In this document: piece after piece, positions 21,273 to 32,784 of the stretch
How positions within the stretch are numbered: position 1 is the stretch's first letter
How the letters are laid out: the number at the start of each line of letters is the position of its first letter
From: Pyrrhosoma nymphula
Lineage: Eukaryota; Arthropoda; Insecta; Odonata; Coenagrionidae
DNA length: 64,000 nucleotides
Direction of reading: 5' to 3'
Assembly: GCA_963573305.1 (NCBI GenBank)
Contig: OY754334.1
Location: 92,625,848-92,689,847, forward strand
Position numbers and translations under genes: made by a program
Notes under the pieces: generated by a model
Told to the model about the DNA's origin: nothing
Database searches by the model: none
What the model saw: only the letters and a program-made list of their open reading frames with translations

Positions 21273-22731
21273 TCATTCATTCAAATATTCTACCAGCTGA
21301 TTGGTAGGTTCTTGGACAGTCCCCATTCTGTATCCCAATCTAATAGAAATTGTCTCGCTTTCCCTCCTAAGGATGGCCCGTTATTAGATCCCTCTTCAAT
21401 TCTTCATATCTTCTAACTCCTCTTATTTCGTCCAGAATTCCTATCCTCCTCCTTCCTCTTCCACGCTTCCCCAGTGTTCTCCCCTCTATCACTCTTTTCA
21501 ACATGCCCTCTCCTATCAAAACCTCCATCCATCTCTTTTGCCTACTCCGAACCTCTTCCACAAGCTTCCTCTCCTCTCCGACCATATCCAATACCTCCTC
21601 GTTCGTCTTTCTCGCCATCCAGCTAACCTTCTCCATCCTTCTCCAAACCCACATCTCAAACGCCTCAAGTCTACGCACATCCTCCCTTCGCAATGACCAC
21701 GTTTCCGACCCATATAGCGCCACGCTCCATATTAAAGTTTTCACCAGCCTCTTCTTTACGTCTCTTCTCAGACCCCCCTTCATCAATTCCCTTCTCTTCG
21801 AAAATGCTTCTTTAGCAAGCGCAATTCTGCATCTGATGTCCTTACCACTAAACCCATTCTCCTCCAAAATACTACCCAGATACGTAAACTGCTCGACCTG
21901 CTCTATCTTCTGCCCTCCCACCCTTATATTCAGCCCCGCCTTCTTACTTCTAGAAAATCTCATTACTTTCGTTTTCTTGTGATTGATCTTCATCCCATAC
22001 TTTTCGCACTGCACCTCTAATGCATTCACCATTGACTGTAACCCCTTGGCCGACTGACTAACTAATGCTTGATCATCTGCAAATCTCACTGATTTTATCA
22101 GCTCCCCTCCTACCTTTATTCCTACCTCCTCCTCCCCCCATGCCTCCCTTACTATTTCTTCTGAATACACGTTAAAAAGCAACGGCGATAGTGGGCACCC
22201 TTGCCGCACTCCCCGTCCTATCGTGGCCCATCCCGATTCTCCATTGGCTACCCTAACCTGCGCCGTCTGGTTCATATACAAATTCCGAATCAGACGCCTG
22301 TCCCTCCAATCGACCCCTAATTTCTTCAACACTCCCATTAATTTAGTCCATTCCACCAGATCAAACGCCTTCTCGAAATCTACGAAGCATGCAAAAACAT
22401 CCTGCCCATACTCTAGGTTTCTTTCTACTAGCGTCCTCATCACCGCTATAGCGTCTCGCGTTCCCGTCCCTCTCCTAAACCCGAACGTGTCGTCACCCAG
22501 GTATTCATTTGCCTTCTTCTCTAGCCTTCTGTTTAGAATCCTCTGAACTACTTTGGCCGCGTGGGATATTAAGCTTATTGTCCTATAGTCTTCGCAAGTT
22601 TTTGCCTTCCTCTTCTTCGGTATAGGAATTAGTACAGCCTTCGCGAAGTCTTCCGGCCACACTCCATCCTCATAAATCCTACGAATAAGCGCAAAAAGTT
22701 TTCCTCTTCCGTTCTTCCCCATGCAGGCATC
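21273..22731 (-). mobile_element. Family B non-LTR retrotransposon, young 5'-truncated copy with RT domain
   Basis: Minus-strand insertion of 1459 bp. An open frame of 451 codons (21367-22722) is free of stops and encodes most of a non-LTR reverse transcriptase. Visible motifs are LIPIPKK (residues 31-37), VDFEKAFD (114-121), GVRQGCPLSP (171-180), the catalytic FADD (214-217) and the thumb/C-terminal segments TYLGSILEENG, VALYGSETWSLRRED, FEMWVWRRMEK, TNEEVLDMVGEERKL and GKRGRGRRRIGIL. The AP-endonuclease domain and the start of RT are missing, so the Met at residue 1 is an internal residue. The 3' UTR is about 95 nt and ends in the CTACCAatcagcTGGTAG hairpin and an aatgaatga tail. An 11-bp duplication flanks it. 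The lack of stops and exact duplication point to recent insertion. It is dead as an autonomous element. The RTE-like assignment is tentative. Confidence 0.95.
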
Positions 22732-22742
22732 TTTGAGGCAGT
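22732..22742. repeat. Target-site duplication, right
   Basis: TTTGAGGCAGT, partner of 21262-21272. Confidence 0.85.
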
Positions 22743-24480
22743 ACTACAACAAAAATATTAATATATTCTTGTTGTAGTTATCTTAATTTCATATTTTCAA
22801 TTTGTTCACTTCTTTTCTCTTACGTAAGTAACTGGCTCTTGGTAAAATAAAAAAACAAATAATAGGTACCAACATGGTATGATGTATACACCAACGCATT
22901 TTGTTGTGTGTTATTTGATTTTTATCTGGGAGACTTTAAGTTTATTCTATTGTGCTGAAAATTAATTTATTTGCAAATGCAAAAGGAGCTTTGATGTGGT
23001 ATTCATTATTTGAAATTGACTGCTTTTTCAATTGTCATGGGTCTTAGCCTGTTTCGCTAATGCAAAGTGAACTTACTGTGTCTATGATATTGAGACATAT
23101 TATACTACTACATACTCGAACTTTCATGGAAAAGAGTGATGGATCCTACGTCTTCATTTTAAGTGTTAAATCTGTGTTACTAATGCCAAGGTGTGCCTAG
23201 TCCTGGGACACTCTGTGATCTGATTGTGCCTACTCTACATGTCATCAGTGTCGTAAGGACGGGGGGGTTTAAACCCGCCCCCAAAAACATGTTTACCTGA
23301 ATTCGTTTTCGTTCGCTTACCTGAACTATAGTTACGTTTACCTGAGCTATAGCGTTTAGAATTTTGCATATTGGGCTGAAAAATATAGTTGAATTGTCTT
23401 AACGAAAAGAGAATGTTTATTTAATTATTGTTTTAGTGAATAATAATCTTGAGCTTGAGCTTGAATAGTAAGCTTGAGTTAGTTCTAATGTTCAGCTCCG
23501 TTGCCACACGGGCAGACATCTCTTTTCCCTTAAATATTTGATAGTCAGTGCTGCTATAATGCGATCACTCTTTCATCGACAAGGCAAGATTTTCCGGAGC
23601 AACTTGAACATTATTAAACAGGGAAAACATTTGTTGTCAAATACTATTTTTATTCAGATGAATTATGCTTTTGTGTGTTGCTGTAACACATTCTGTCAGG
23701 AAAAGTGAAATAAATATAAAATGCATTAACTGTGTATTCCTGTTTCGCATTCGTCTCATTTGCACTATTGCTTAATAAACACGTGTGTTTCGCGGGAGAC
23801 GACACCGTATTCGCTAGTGGTGAAAAGTTTCACATCTCATCTAAACGCAGTCGATCCCTAAAAGCGTTGAGATCCCGTGCCGTGCTCCGGAGCATGTCGC
23901 GTATCAAGATTTGCGGGTGGGCGCGAGCCTCCGCAAATGGTTGCCGGAGGGCAGCACCGCACGTCTCCGTCGCTTATGCGTCTCGACTGCCGTGTAATCT
24001 CTCCTCGTCTCTCATTCGGTTCGTCGACGCGCCGTGCCGCCTCTTCGAGATCCCACACCGCCCTCTTTAAAGTAGTTGCCATCCGCTAAAGAGGTGGATT
24101 TGAAGTCTTCTCTTGCCTCTAAATCCCCCGGAGAGTAGCTGTAGCTGTTTTGGAAACTTTACGTCCTCGTCGGAATACGGAGGCCTTTTGCATGCACCGT
24201 CAGTCCACGTTGAAAAGTCCCTCGTGTGCATTTATGTTGCTGGCGAAACGTTCGGGTTCTCCATGTGCTCAGTGGAAATCGCCACGCTTTCCTTACTAAA
24301 GTATCTCTTGTCCTAAGGAGTAGCGTGGAATGTGTTCTGTCATGCGTGACCGAAATGCTGGAGGATACCATGGTGTCTTAAGGGTTCTGCGTATATATGT
24401 CTTGATTTTATCATAAAAAGTACTCTAAATTAAGCGGGATACGTTAGCCGGAATGTCCTAAATCAGGAATACATGATCTA
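22743..24480. other. No gene; GC-rich patch 23870-24080
   Basis: A small palindrome ctacaacaa...ttgttgtag lies at 22744-22776 next to the LINE. The 23870-24080 patch is CpG-rich, with 70-112 codon overlapping ORFs on both strands and no domain. Three ttacctgaa-like repeats lie at 23294-23350. Confidence 0.45.
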
Positions 24481-24483
24481 ATC

Positions 24484-24640
24484 TTGAGTCATTAATTAAA
24501 CACAACATTGGGTTTTCCAAAGATTATTTGTTTACAAGACGACTTTTTTCGGCTGTAAAGCTATCCTCAGATACAATTCAAACACAAAGTTGTTTTCTTT
24601 GAACTGCAAGTATTATTCCACAAATTTAGAACGTACATAT
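24484..24640 (-). repeat. Retroelement-like fragment with hammerhead-like core
   Basis: On the minus strand, CTGAGGA (24564-24570), T, AGCT-ttac-AGCC and GAAA (24547-24550) reproduce the CTGANGA-N-stem-GAAA pattern seen elsewhere in the window. The stem is 3-4 bp with a TTAC loop. No ORF is attached. The boundaries are approximate. Confidence 0.5.
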
Positions 24641-24669
24641 ATCGTACGTAATGGATAACCTGTGTAAAA

Positions 24670-24879
24670 TAAGATTATTGAAAGTAGTTGGAGCGAAGGC
24701 TTCCGCAGTGGCTGATCATGCTAGAGCTAGGTTTTCCGGAACAGCTGCTTGTGTCAATTTCCATGACAGCAGTTCACTTCGACCTGAAGACGCCTCCTGT
24801 AACGGGGGAGAAACTGTCGTCATGGAAATTGACACACGCAGCTATTCCGGAAAACCTAGCTCCAGTAAGATTATTGAAA
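24670..24879 (+). mobile_element. Foldback element with 14-bp target-site duplication
   Basis: TAAGATTATTGAAA at 24670-24683 and 24866-24879 bounds a 182-bp insert. The insert starts gtagttggagcgaaggcttc, cgcagtgg. It then forms a long hairpin: 24724-24772 (gagctaggttttccggaaca, ttgtgtcaatttccatgac) pairs with 24814-24862 (gtcatggaaattgacaca, tattccggaaaacctagctc). The apex holds CTGAAGA (24784-24790), CCTCC/GGGGG and GAAA (24810-24813). The head matches elements at 32.2, 56.8 and 63.8 kb. There is no coding capacity in the true sense: the 85- and 97-codon ORFs across it follow from the palindrome. Confidence 0.85.
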
Positions 24880-24899
24880 AACGAAAAAAAAAAAAAGAA

Positions 24900-26590
24900 C
24901 TTGAATGACAGAATTAGTCGAGGTATGAGAACTGATGCATTGTGTCAGATTTGGAATTTCTTTGACATTATACAGCTCTAATTGTACTTGTGTATCTCGT
25001 TTGACTTAGCGGCCACAATGGATTTCAGCGTAATAAATATCTGTCCCAGTCTAGGACCCTGTTGGCTATGATGTGAACTGTAGAAGTGTATAGTTTATTA
25101 CCATATTTTTGCTCATCTTCTTCCTCGCGCAATGAACATATCAACTGTTCGTGAAAGGCTAAAATATGCCAACGGCATTTTCGTCGCGTTTTTGCGAGAG
25201 AATTCGAAAATTCGAGATGATGGAAGATTTAAAGAAATCTGAATCAATGAATGCATTGTGGCCCTCAATTAATTTTAAATCGGAAAAGCATCAAGAAAAG
25301 AGCAGAGATTAAAATATTGTAGATTTACATTTTCAAGTACATGTAGGAGGTATTTGCGCGCATGGGCCAAGGAGAGGATATATGTATGTGGCTACGTTTT
25401 CCTTCTTCCATATTGGTCTCTTCCTATGGAACTTTTTATTGAAAGCGAGACATTTTAATTATTCCATTCTCCCGACATTCCGGTGTAAACATATGTTGTG
25501 CCAGTAAATGCGAGCGATTTACTTTCATATATAAGCACCTCTTGCTTGCGATTCGCTCAATTATGAGCTCTGTTAAAAGCGTATGAACGTCTGTTCCTCC
25601 CTCATGGTCCCGTCCCCCACGTTGAGTAGGCCTGGCTTTCCCCCCGTGTCGCTGTGCAAAGTAGGCAGTGCTTGGTGCGTTAATTATCAATCGGTATAGG
25701 CGTGTGTTTCGCCGCGCAAACTTTTCGGGTCGTGTTAACACGTCCAGAACATGGGCGTAACACCGGTTTAGGCTTTTATTAGCACTTGGTATGTACGATC
25801 TTACAACGGACTCCATCGGACGGCAAACACGCGGAGAGGTTTAGGCGAGTTCCTGGTATCTGCCCCTTCTCCTTCCCTCCCTCACAACCCCCTCCATTTC
25901 TCCCTTGCCTCACGGAGAATACACTTCCCCTTAATCCCACCTCCTCCCTCCCTCCCCCTTCAGGTGGGTTAACGTTGAAAGTAGAGGATTCCCGATACTT
26001 GTCGAAGGGTTACTAGTTCGGCACCTGGTTTATTGTTTAATATTTCTTCAATGAAAACATTGCATATCTATACATATGAAAGGCAAATACCAAAGCTCAA
26101 ATGCTGATTTCAAAGTTTCTGAAACCACTAAATACATTCCGATGAACGTAGTTGCACAGTTCCGTCTCAAGCCGTAGGTGCTCTTGGAGAATCTTGTTAA
26201 AAAATTATTTTATTTTAAAAAGTGACCTTCTGTAGCGGGTATTTCCTAGATAAAATTTCAAGAGCAAACTATTAGCTCACATATATTGCGTTTCTCACAT
26301 TCGCTATTGAGTTTTAAAAATGTTCTGACGCTTAAAATGTCTATTATCATAGGACAAATATCTGTAGAAATTTTTACTTACAAAAAGTGAAACCAACCGC
26401 ATGCCCTGCTTATTTCTCAACCAGCTTTGCGGCGACTTGACTGGCAAAGTTGATTGTACTGCTTTGTATTGTTCAATTGTCTCGCGGTGCTTTTACGTGA
26501 TCTGTTTTATAGGCAAGGAAACCCTTAGTTTCAGCTTTTCACCCAGCGAGTGAAAAGTGGAAAACAAACAAGGTTTAGATGATAGTAAGA
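24900..26590. other. No feature recognised
   Basis: A 126-codon minus ORF at 25436-25816 has no signature. C/T-rich stretch at 25865-25965. Confidence 0.45.
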
Positions 26591-26594
26591 ATAT

Positions 26595-26681
26595 TTTTAT
26601 TTATTTATTTATTTGTTTATTTATTTATTTTATTTTATTATTTATTTATTTATTTGTTTATTTATTTATTTATTTATTTCC
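26595..26681 (+). repeat. (TTTA)n microsatellite
   Basis: About 85 bp of tttatttattta with a few tttg and ttta-length variants. It could be the tail of a minus-strand retroposon. Confidence 0.9.
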
Positions 26682-26689
26682 TGATTCCC

Positions 26690-27190
26690 GAAAACAGCTC
26701 TACCGGCCTTTTGCATCGGGTGTTTTAACAAGTAGCAACGAATGGCAAGTGGCTAATGGCAATGGCTTCACCGCGGTTAACTTCTAATAATTCTATTTTG
26801 AAACGAGAATATTAAGGCAGGAACGATGAACTTCAAAATTCCGTTTTCTCGCATTATTTTATCATCTTGAGATATCATTTCGCTCATAAAAGTAATTGAG
26901 TGGTAAACCGTTGTTAGAAAGTAAATTGCAATATTGAAATGTACGGTTGATGTCAATATTTTTACAATGTGTCGTCGCCACTTAATGCACTTCCGCGCAT
27001 TAATTGGATACGTTCGTCGTTTAGGGAAATTGATAGTTGCCATTCCCGACAGTATGTTTAACGTGACGCCAACACCCTTGAACTACATTCCGTCTGGCTC
27101 CTCTTCGACCTATCTGGCATGGGTGGCCGTACCAGAAGCTATTATTATTACTCTCACCAGTCCAGCTCTTGGGGTCATTTGAACGTGCAA
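26690..27190. other. No feature recognised
   Basis: Nothing beyond short frames. Confidence 0.4.
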
Positions 27191-27194
27191 GCCC

Positions 27195-27385
27195 TTCCAC
27201 CAAGGGGGAGAAAGAGAATAGGCTTTATGGATAGGATGAAGAGAGGTCGGACGTATGCTGAGATGTGTGATGAGATAGCAGATATGTGTGATGAGATTGC
27301 AGATAGGGGACTGCGCATGTAAAAACCTGCAATATTTTTACTCTCTTCCATTTAATCGTATCATAACCGATAGATAATTTATATT
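27195..27385 (+). pseudogene. LINE family A 3' fragment
   Basis: RKRIGFMDRMKRGRTYAEM in frame, then an internal 21-bp duplication (atgtgtgatgagatngcaga twice), then the 3' UTR ending atcataaccgatagataatt. The C-terminal KKEI is replaced by the duplication. Confidence 0.8.
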
Positions 27386-27389
27386 ACCT

Positions 27390-28930
27390 CTCAAGTTTAA
27401 TCACCTTTTAAAAGTGCATCTCGTAATTTTCCTTTCATTCTAATATTTGGAACACATGAAGATTTCCATGGAGAAATCAACTTAATACCATTCCTTCCCC
27501 TTTTGCTTCGGACGCGCAAATGGGCATCTCCCAGCACTGAAGAATTTATTTACTACCGTATGGTGGAACGCCGAGGAAAAATAAAATTAAAATGGTTTGC
27601 CTCGAAAATGCATTAATGCTGTTTTACCAGCGCAAATATTTAAGGCATGAATCATGCGACAGGCCGAGAAAAATGTCGTATCCAATGGTCAGAAATGAAA
27701 GTTGAAATGGATGTATTCAATCCACGAATTATTGCATCGCATGATTTATGCCCTGATTCATCATCGGAATAGAAGCGGGTGCTCCGCTATATTTTTCCGG
27801 TTTAGAAAATTGCATTAACAATCCAAGCCCATGGTTTCACCGAATCGAGGTTGAAATATTAAGTGCCCGGCATTTTCGGTCATAATACAGATCATCAGTG
27901 GAGAATCGTTTGTTATACGCCATTGGCATCTTGCCAGCTCTTTGACCTTTCACTCTAGTCTCGATTAATGTGATTATGAAGAATATAAAACAGTAATTGT
28001 CGTTATTGGGATGTAATGATATTTTGTGAAATCGATAAAGTCCACGTGCTTGTCGTTGGACTGTCAAATTTTATACTCTTATCGAATTGGATCTTATTTG
28101 CATTTACTAGGGGACCTTTAACTTTCCGGTTGGAGATTGAGCTCACCAATAGACGTTAAAATCATAAAGGCAAACTTATGGAAATGAATTTGCATTAACA
28201 CAAGAGAGAGATAAGCACGTACAATTTTCTAGCATCATGTCATCTACCTTTAGTAATTAATTAGTGATACCCTTTTACGTATGAAATTAATTCTTTTGAT
28301 TAAAAAAATTACTTTTTAATTGATAAGTATCACTGCAAAGCTTTACGTTTTAGAAACGTTCCATTCTTGGAAATAAAAATTATCTTAAGCATTATCTACT
28401 TTCTGGTTTACTCCCTTCCAGAACTTCAAAATGTATAATTTTGTACGCATTCAGTCTCCTTAAATAGTCGAGCTTTCTGAAATTGTAACTTAAAATTGAC
28501 GAAGTAGAAACCATGGTAAGTGTATGAGATGTGAGAATGCTATTTTTTTACTTCTAGCATTGGAGATTTCCTCAAGGTCTAGCCAACACTTTTGTTTTTA
28601 TAAATATTCCCCGCGAATTACGGTTCTGGCACGTTTTTGGAAGATAATTAGTGAAATCCTTAAGAATTTTATTTTCAATTGTCATCGCACCTGTGTGTTT
28701 CAATGTGATGTTTGGCTTGTATAGGCTAAGAAAATATCCCTGGTTAACTAATGCGATTCATTAACATAGGGTGCTGAATTCCTGTCCGTGAAGCACAATC
28801 CTGAATTTGAATTCGATACCTCTTGGTCAGTGTTATAGGTGACTATTTTCTAAGCTACTTGTGGTAGTTTGTTTGAGGAAAATGGGCATACTATTATTGA
28901 CAACAGTTGGAGATTAGCGTTCACAAAGGT
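27390..28930. other. No feature recognised
   Basis: AT-rich. ORFs of 66-76 codons only. Confidence 0.45.
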
Positions 28931-28934
28931 AGTT

Positions 28935-29660
28935 AATATGACAGAATTAATGACGGGGCTCAATGCCAGAATGTAAAGAATGGTCTGGCAAAGAGTCAGT
29001 CTATTGTGCAATATAGCGTTGTTTATGACTCACAAACGTGGAGGAAAGGGAATGAGTATAATTTCAATGCGTTTGAGATTTGGATGTGGAGAAGAATGGT
29101 GAAAGTGCGTTGGACGGATAGGAAGACGGGGAAGTGCTGGTCATATTGGGTGAAGAGAGGGAAAACTATATAAATAAAACTCTCTCTTCAGTTACTTGGT
29201 GGTACTCCATATTTTCACAATTTTTAATCGGAAATTACTTTTACCAATACCACTTAGCAACGCATCTATTTGTTTTTGTGACTTTAATTTTGCAATTTTT
29301 TTGGGAATAACTTTTACAAAGACCACTTAATTACACATCTAACACGACCCGGGTTTCAACGATTTATCGTCATCATCAGGTGAGAGAAAACTGCTGGAGA
29401 AGAGAAGCAGGCAGTAAGCCGGAACTTGCAATGAGGGGCGAGGGGATGCTGAAGGTATTGTTTGAGGAGAGGATGTTGGATAAGCGGAGAAGAGTAGGGA
29501 AGAGAAAAAGACTTTATGGGCGAGATAAGGCGAGAGAGGACGTATGCTGAGATGAAGAAAGAAATACTAGATGTAGATAGAACTCTGCTTGTGTAAACAT
29601 CTGAAGGGTTTTCTCTGGCTTTCAATAAAACTTACCTTTAACCGGTAGATTACTTCAATA
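28935..29660 (+). pseudogene. LINE family A copy split by a nested element
   Basis: The first part (28935-29167) decays through the VKNGLAKSQSI-like segment and FEIWMWRRMVKVRWTDRK. The second (29379-29660) carries GMLKVLFEERMLDKRR, RPYMGEIRRERTYAEMKKEI-like text and the 3' UTR ending cctttaaccggtagattact. The interruption is the 211-bp element 29168-29378. Confidence 0.85.
29168..29378 (-). mobile_element. Nested insert with tandem repeat and hammerhead-like core
   Basis: The insert sits between GGTGAAGAGAGGGAAAACT (29149-29167) and a shorter copy GGTGAGAGAAAACT (29379-29392), a target-site duplication with a 5-nt deletion in one copy. On the minus strand it begins exactly at the CTGATGA (29373-29379) of CTGATGA-T-GACGA-taaa-TCGTT-GAAA (GAAA at 29354-29357). 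It then holds two imperfect 73-bp tandem units (aagtggt-tttgtaaaagttat and aagtggtattggtaaaagta). It has no ORF. The combination of ribozyme-like core and tandem units recalls non-autonomous Penelope/retrozyme-type elements, by inference only. Confidence 0.7.
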
Positions 29661-29664
29661 TAAT

Positions 29665-30215
29665 AGCAATGTGATACATCACTTTCTCAAAACAATGTAT
29701 AAACCTAAATGTTATATCTCTCCGGCATATTGAAAAAGGAACTCGATGCATCGAAATTTAGCACAACCCTAAGAATACAGGGGATGAGCGGCACATGATT
29801 TTGATACCGCTTCTTCAGCGCCTTATCTCGTTTCGGCGGCTTTGCGTTAAAATGTACGGAGCACGAAAGCCGGCGATTCCTCCGGTAGTAATTCTCCCGT
29901 CTTCTGCCCCGCTATTTCCCATCGCCCCTCGCTCGATCTCGAGGCGGCAACTGTGAACTTCTTCTCCCCCAAGTGACCTCCGCACACCTGCCCGCGAACG
30001 CTTTTTTGTCCACTTCTGCAGACGTGAGCCACGTGCATGGGAGGGGTTGACTGCGGTCGCGGCAGTTTCTAACCCTCCGAAGGCAGTTAGCTTCTCCAGG
30101 TCAACCGTATTAAAATCTCATGAGAAACATCGCCATAGATATTCCACCAATTGGATGGTGGGTCCAAGGAGACTTGTAATAAAAGACTATAATTCCGTCC
30201 ATAAAGCCCCTTCTT
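29665..30215. other. No feature recognised
   Basis: GC-rich patch at 29850-30020 without a coding signature. Confidence 0.4.
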
Positions 30216-30219
30216 TTTT

Positions 30220-30450
30220 TTCTTCGCCCCTCGTTATCTCTTCTAACAACCTATTCTGCCTTCTCCCAATTTCCTCAAGCATTTTTACCCTCATCGCCCG
30301 CTTTGCCGAGAATTTCTTCGTTTGTCTTCCTTTCCATCCGTTGTAGCTTCTCCATTCTTCTCCAAACCGTTCAAATTTCGTAGTCTTTTCCTGGCTCTCC
30401 CGCGCTTATCCCTAATTCTCTCCTCTATCACCCTTTCCAAATCGTCGTTA
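30220..30450 (-). pseudogene. Rearranged LINE fragment
   Basis: Minus-strand ORF2 text at 30220-30380 (cttcgtttgtcttcctttcc, gcttctccattcttctccaa). It is followed at 30386-30450 by ctcccgcgcttatccctaat and ctcctctatcaccctttcc, which belong further 3' in the element. The order of the two blocks is therefore inverted relative to an intact copy. Confidence 0.65.
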
Positions 30451-30454
30451 TCTT

Positions 30455-31545
30455 CTTAAATAAATGAACATTGTATATCCCACGCTTTTTATTAGCAACC
30501 CCTGCTATTGCCGAAGTAACAATTGGGTTGATAATAAAACGTGTGAATTATACAATGATAATTTATTTTTAATTTCTACAATATTCCACAAATAAACTAC
30601 TAAACCATTCAAGTTAGACGTCGTTACCTTTAACTGCGTTGTCATTACGCCTTCATTTGCCTCCGTATTTGTATAATCGGCTCCCTTTATTCCCAATCCT
30701 TCTCTAAGACCCGGTTTTATAATCGCTGGTTAAATATTTTCTCGGCATTAAATCCTAATGCGTCCTCCCATCGACATTGTTCACGTCCACTAACAGATAT
30801 TCTGATGTAATATACAAAACCCATACTCTTATTTAACTTTAAGCTCACGGAAAGAATATACCAACTTGCGGTGTACATCAACCAGACGCTATTATTAAAC
30901 CGAGCTGACACTTCCACTTAGGAAAATATCTATCGTTATTTTCATTATAAATTTCGTGCGTTCGTGAACGGAACCGCGTCAAAACTTGTGATCCTTCCTG
31001 TTCCATTTACCTCTCGCATTCGTTGCTATAGTAACCAAGAGCGCGAATCGCTCGGCAATTGTTTCGCTCGAAGCGTTAATCACTCCGGTATCGATCGCGA
31101 CTTTGGTTTCGGCGTGAAATGACTAATCAGGCCTTCCGATGCCTCACGCCCTTTGAATTATGAAGTTAGCCCTCGGAATTAATTGTATTCCCCAGGTTGA
31201 ATAAATTTTTCGCGATGCGGCTGACGAGGAGAAAATTCGTGCATTTAATGGATGGTAGCCATTGCATAATTATTGCCCATTCTAATTACTTTGCGAATGT
31301 ACTGCGTGTGATTAAAATGTCCAACTTCGTGCTCACCTATGAGTTGGCTGTTAATATTGCTCTGGGAGAAAACTCCATGTCTCTAGATTTCAAGATTATC
31401 TCCCGCCAGCACATCTGGGCTCTCAACTTTTCGGCCATGACTTCATACGCGATGCGGAATTAACGACAGGAGTATGGAATCCATAGATTTGTAACTCCTC
31501 CTCAGGCTAACTCTAATATCTTCAACCGCTTTAATTCAAGGGAAT
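30455..31545. other. No feature recognised
   Basis: No supported frame. Confidence 0.4.
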
Positions 31546-31549
31546 ATTG

Positions 31550-32040
31550 GTAGCTCAATGTATCATTGAAAGGCTGGTGAAAACTCTTAATATGAAGCGT
31601 GGCGCTGTATGGGTCAGAAACTTGGTCATTGCGAAGGAAGGGTGTAGACTTGAGGCGTTTAATATGTGGGTTTGGATAAGGATGGAGAGGGTGAGCTGGG
31701 TGGCGAGGAGTTTGAACGAGAAGGTATTGGGTATGGTTGGAGAGGAGAGGTAGCTGGTGGTGAAAGTTTGGAGAAGGCATAAGTGATGGATGGAGGACGT
31801 TTTGAAATGAGAGGACATGTTGAAAAGGGTAGTAGAGAAGAGAACACTGGGATAGCGTGGAAGAGGAAGCAAGAGGATAGGAATTCTTGGCGAAGTAAGA
31901 AGAACTAGAAGATATGATGAATTTAAGACGGATCTAATGGCAGGGCATCTACAGCGAGACGATTCCCCAGAATTTAGGATGTTGGGATAAGGACTGTTCA
32001 AAAACCCACCAATTAGCTGGTAGAGTGCTCAAATGAATTA
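31550..32040 (+). pseudogene. LINE family B fragment
   Basis: ERLVKTLNMKRGAVWVRNLV, EAFNMWVWIRMERVSWVARS and NEKVLGMVGEER appear in one frame, then stops. The 3' UTR ends ccaccaattagctggtagag and an aaatgaatt tail. The hairpin is CCACCAattagcTGGTAG. Confidence 0.85.
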
Positions 32041-32195
32041 AAATGTGACAATGAAAAAAATCAATGAAGTAAATTGGCCTCCTCCTCAATCATAGATATC
32101 GAGTTTCACCTTGTCCTGTAATGTGATAAAACGTACCCTGTTTCCCGAGTACATATAATATTCTTTGACTTGGCGGCACCGGAAATAATAACCAT

Positions 32196-32440
32196 CAATG
32201 TTTTATATGAAAGGTTTCAGGCTTTGCCGGTGAATCGAAGGCCTCTCGGGTTTCAATCCGGGTAATTGGGTCCATGTCCGACGTTCCGGCAGCGTACACT
32301 GCTACCGTGATCAGGGTGATGAGTGATAGTGGTGATACTCATCACACGGATGACAGTAGCAGAGTACGCTGCCGAAACGTCAGGCATGGACCCAATTACC
32401 CGTATGGAAATTCGAGAAGCCTTCATGCAATGTTTTATAT
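32196..32440 (+). mobile_element. Foldback element with 13-bp target-site duplication
   Basis: CAATGTTTTATAT at 32196-32208 and 32428-32440 bounds a 219-bp insert starting gaaaggtttcaggctttgcc, ggtgaatcgaagg. It is palindromic almost throughout: gaaggcctctcgggtttc and gggtaattgggtccatg pair with catggacccaattaccc and ttcgagaagccttc, and an inner part ggcagcgtacactgctacc pairs with gtagcagagtacgctgcc. The apex is gatgagtgatagtggtgata, ctcatcac. It has no CTGANGA core, unlike the 24.8 kb member. Confidence 0.85.
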
Positions 32441-32784
32441 ATTTTCTCTTGAGCTGCATTTACTGTTGAGTTCTTTTATTTTTTTAATTATACGGCCAGG
32501 GATGGTTAAAATTTGACGATTATGTACTATATTTTAATACTGTATTTTCCCAAAATTGTTCACCTTATGTCAAGTTTTCAATATATTTAATACTGATTGC
32601 TGTTGATGTAAAAAATATTACTCGAAATCAGTTTTACCATTACACATTGATTTAGGAGACTTCAAATTTTTTACTATGAATTAAATTAATTTTTTTAATT
32701 TTTTCTACTTCACGGGCGCGTTTCTAATGCAAATGAAATGACTAATTTCACGTTTTATATTGTTGTTTCATTAAAATTGCTTGC

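Noticed and set aside
21503..21982. 159-codon + strand ORF opposite the family B LINE
   Set aside because: Antisense shadow of the reverse transcriptase frame, as are the other Ser/Leu/Pro-rich ORFs opposite LINE copies.
26595..26681. 76-codon Ile/Tyr/Leu-rich ORF as a membrane protein
   Set aside because: Translation of the (TTTA)n microsatellite.
32209..32427. Hammerhead-like core in this foldback
   Set aside because: gccGAAAcgtc is present but no CTGANGA precedes it; the apex is simply palindromic.
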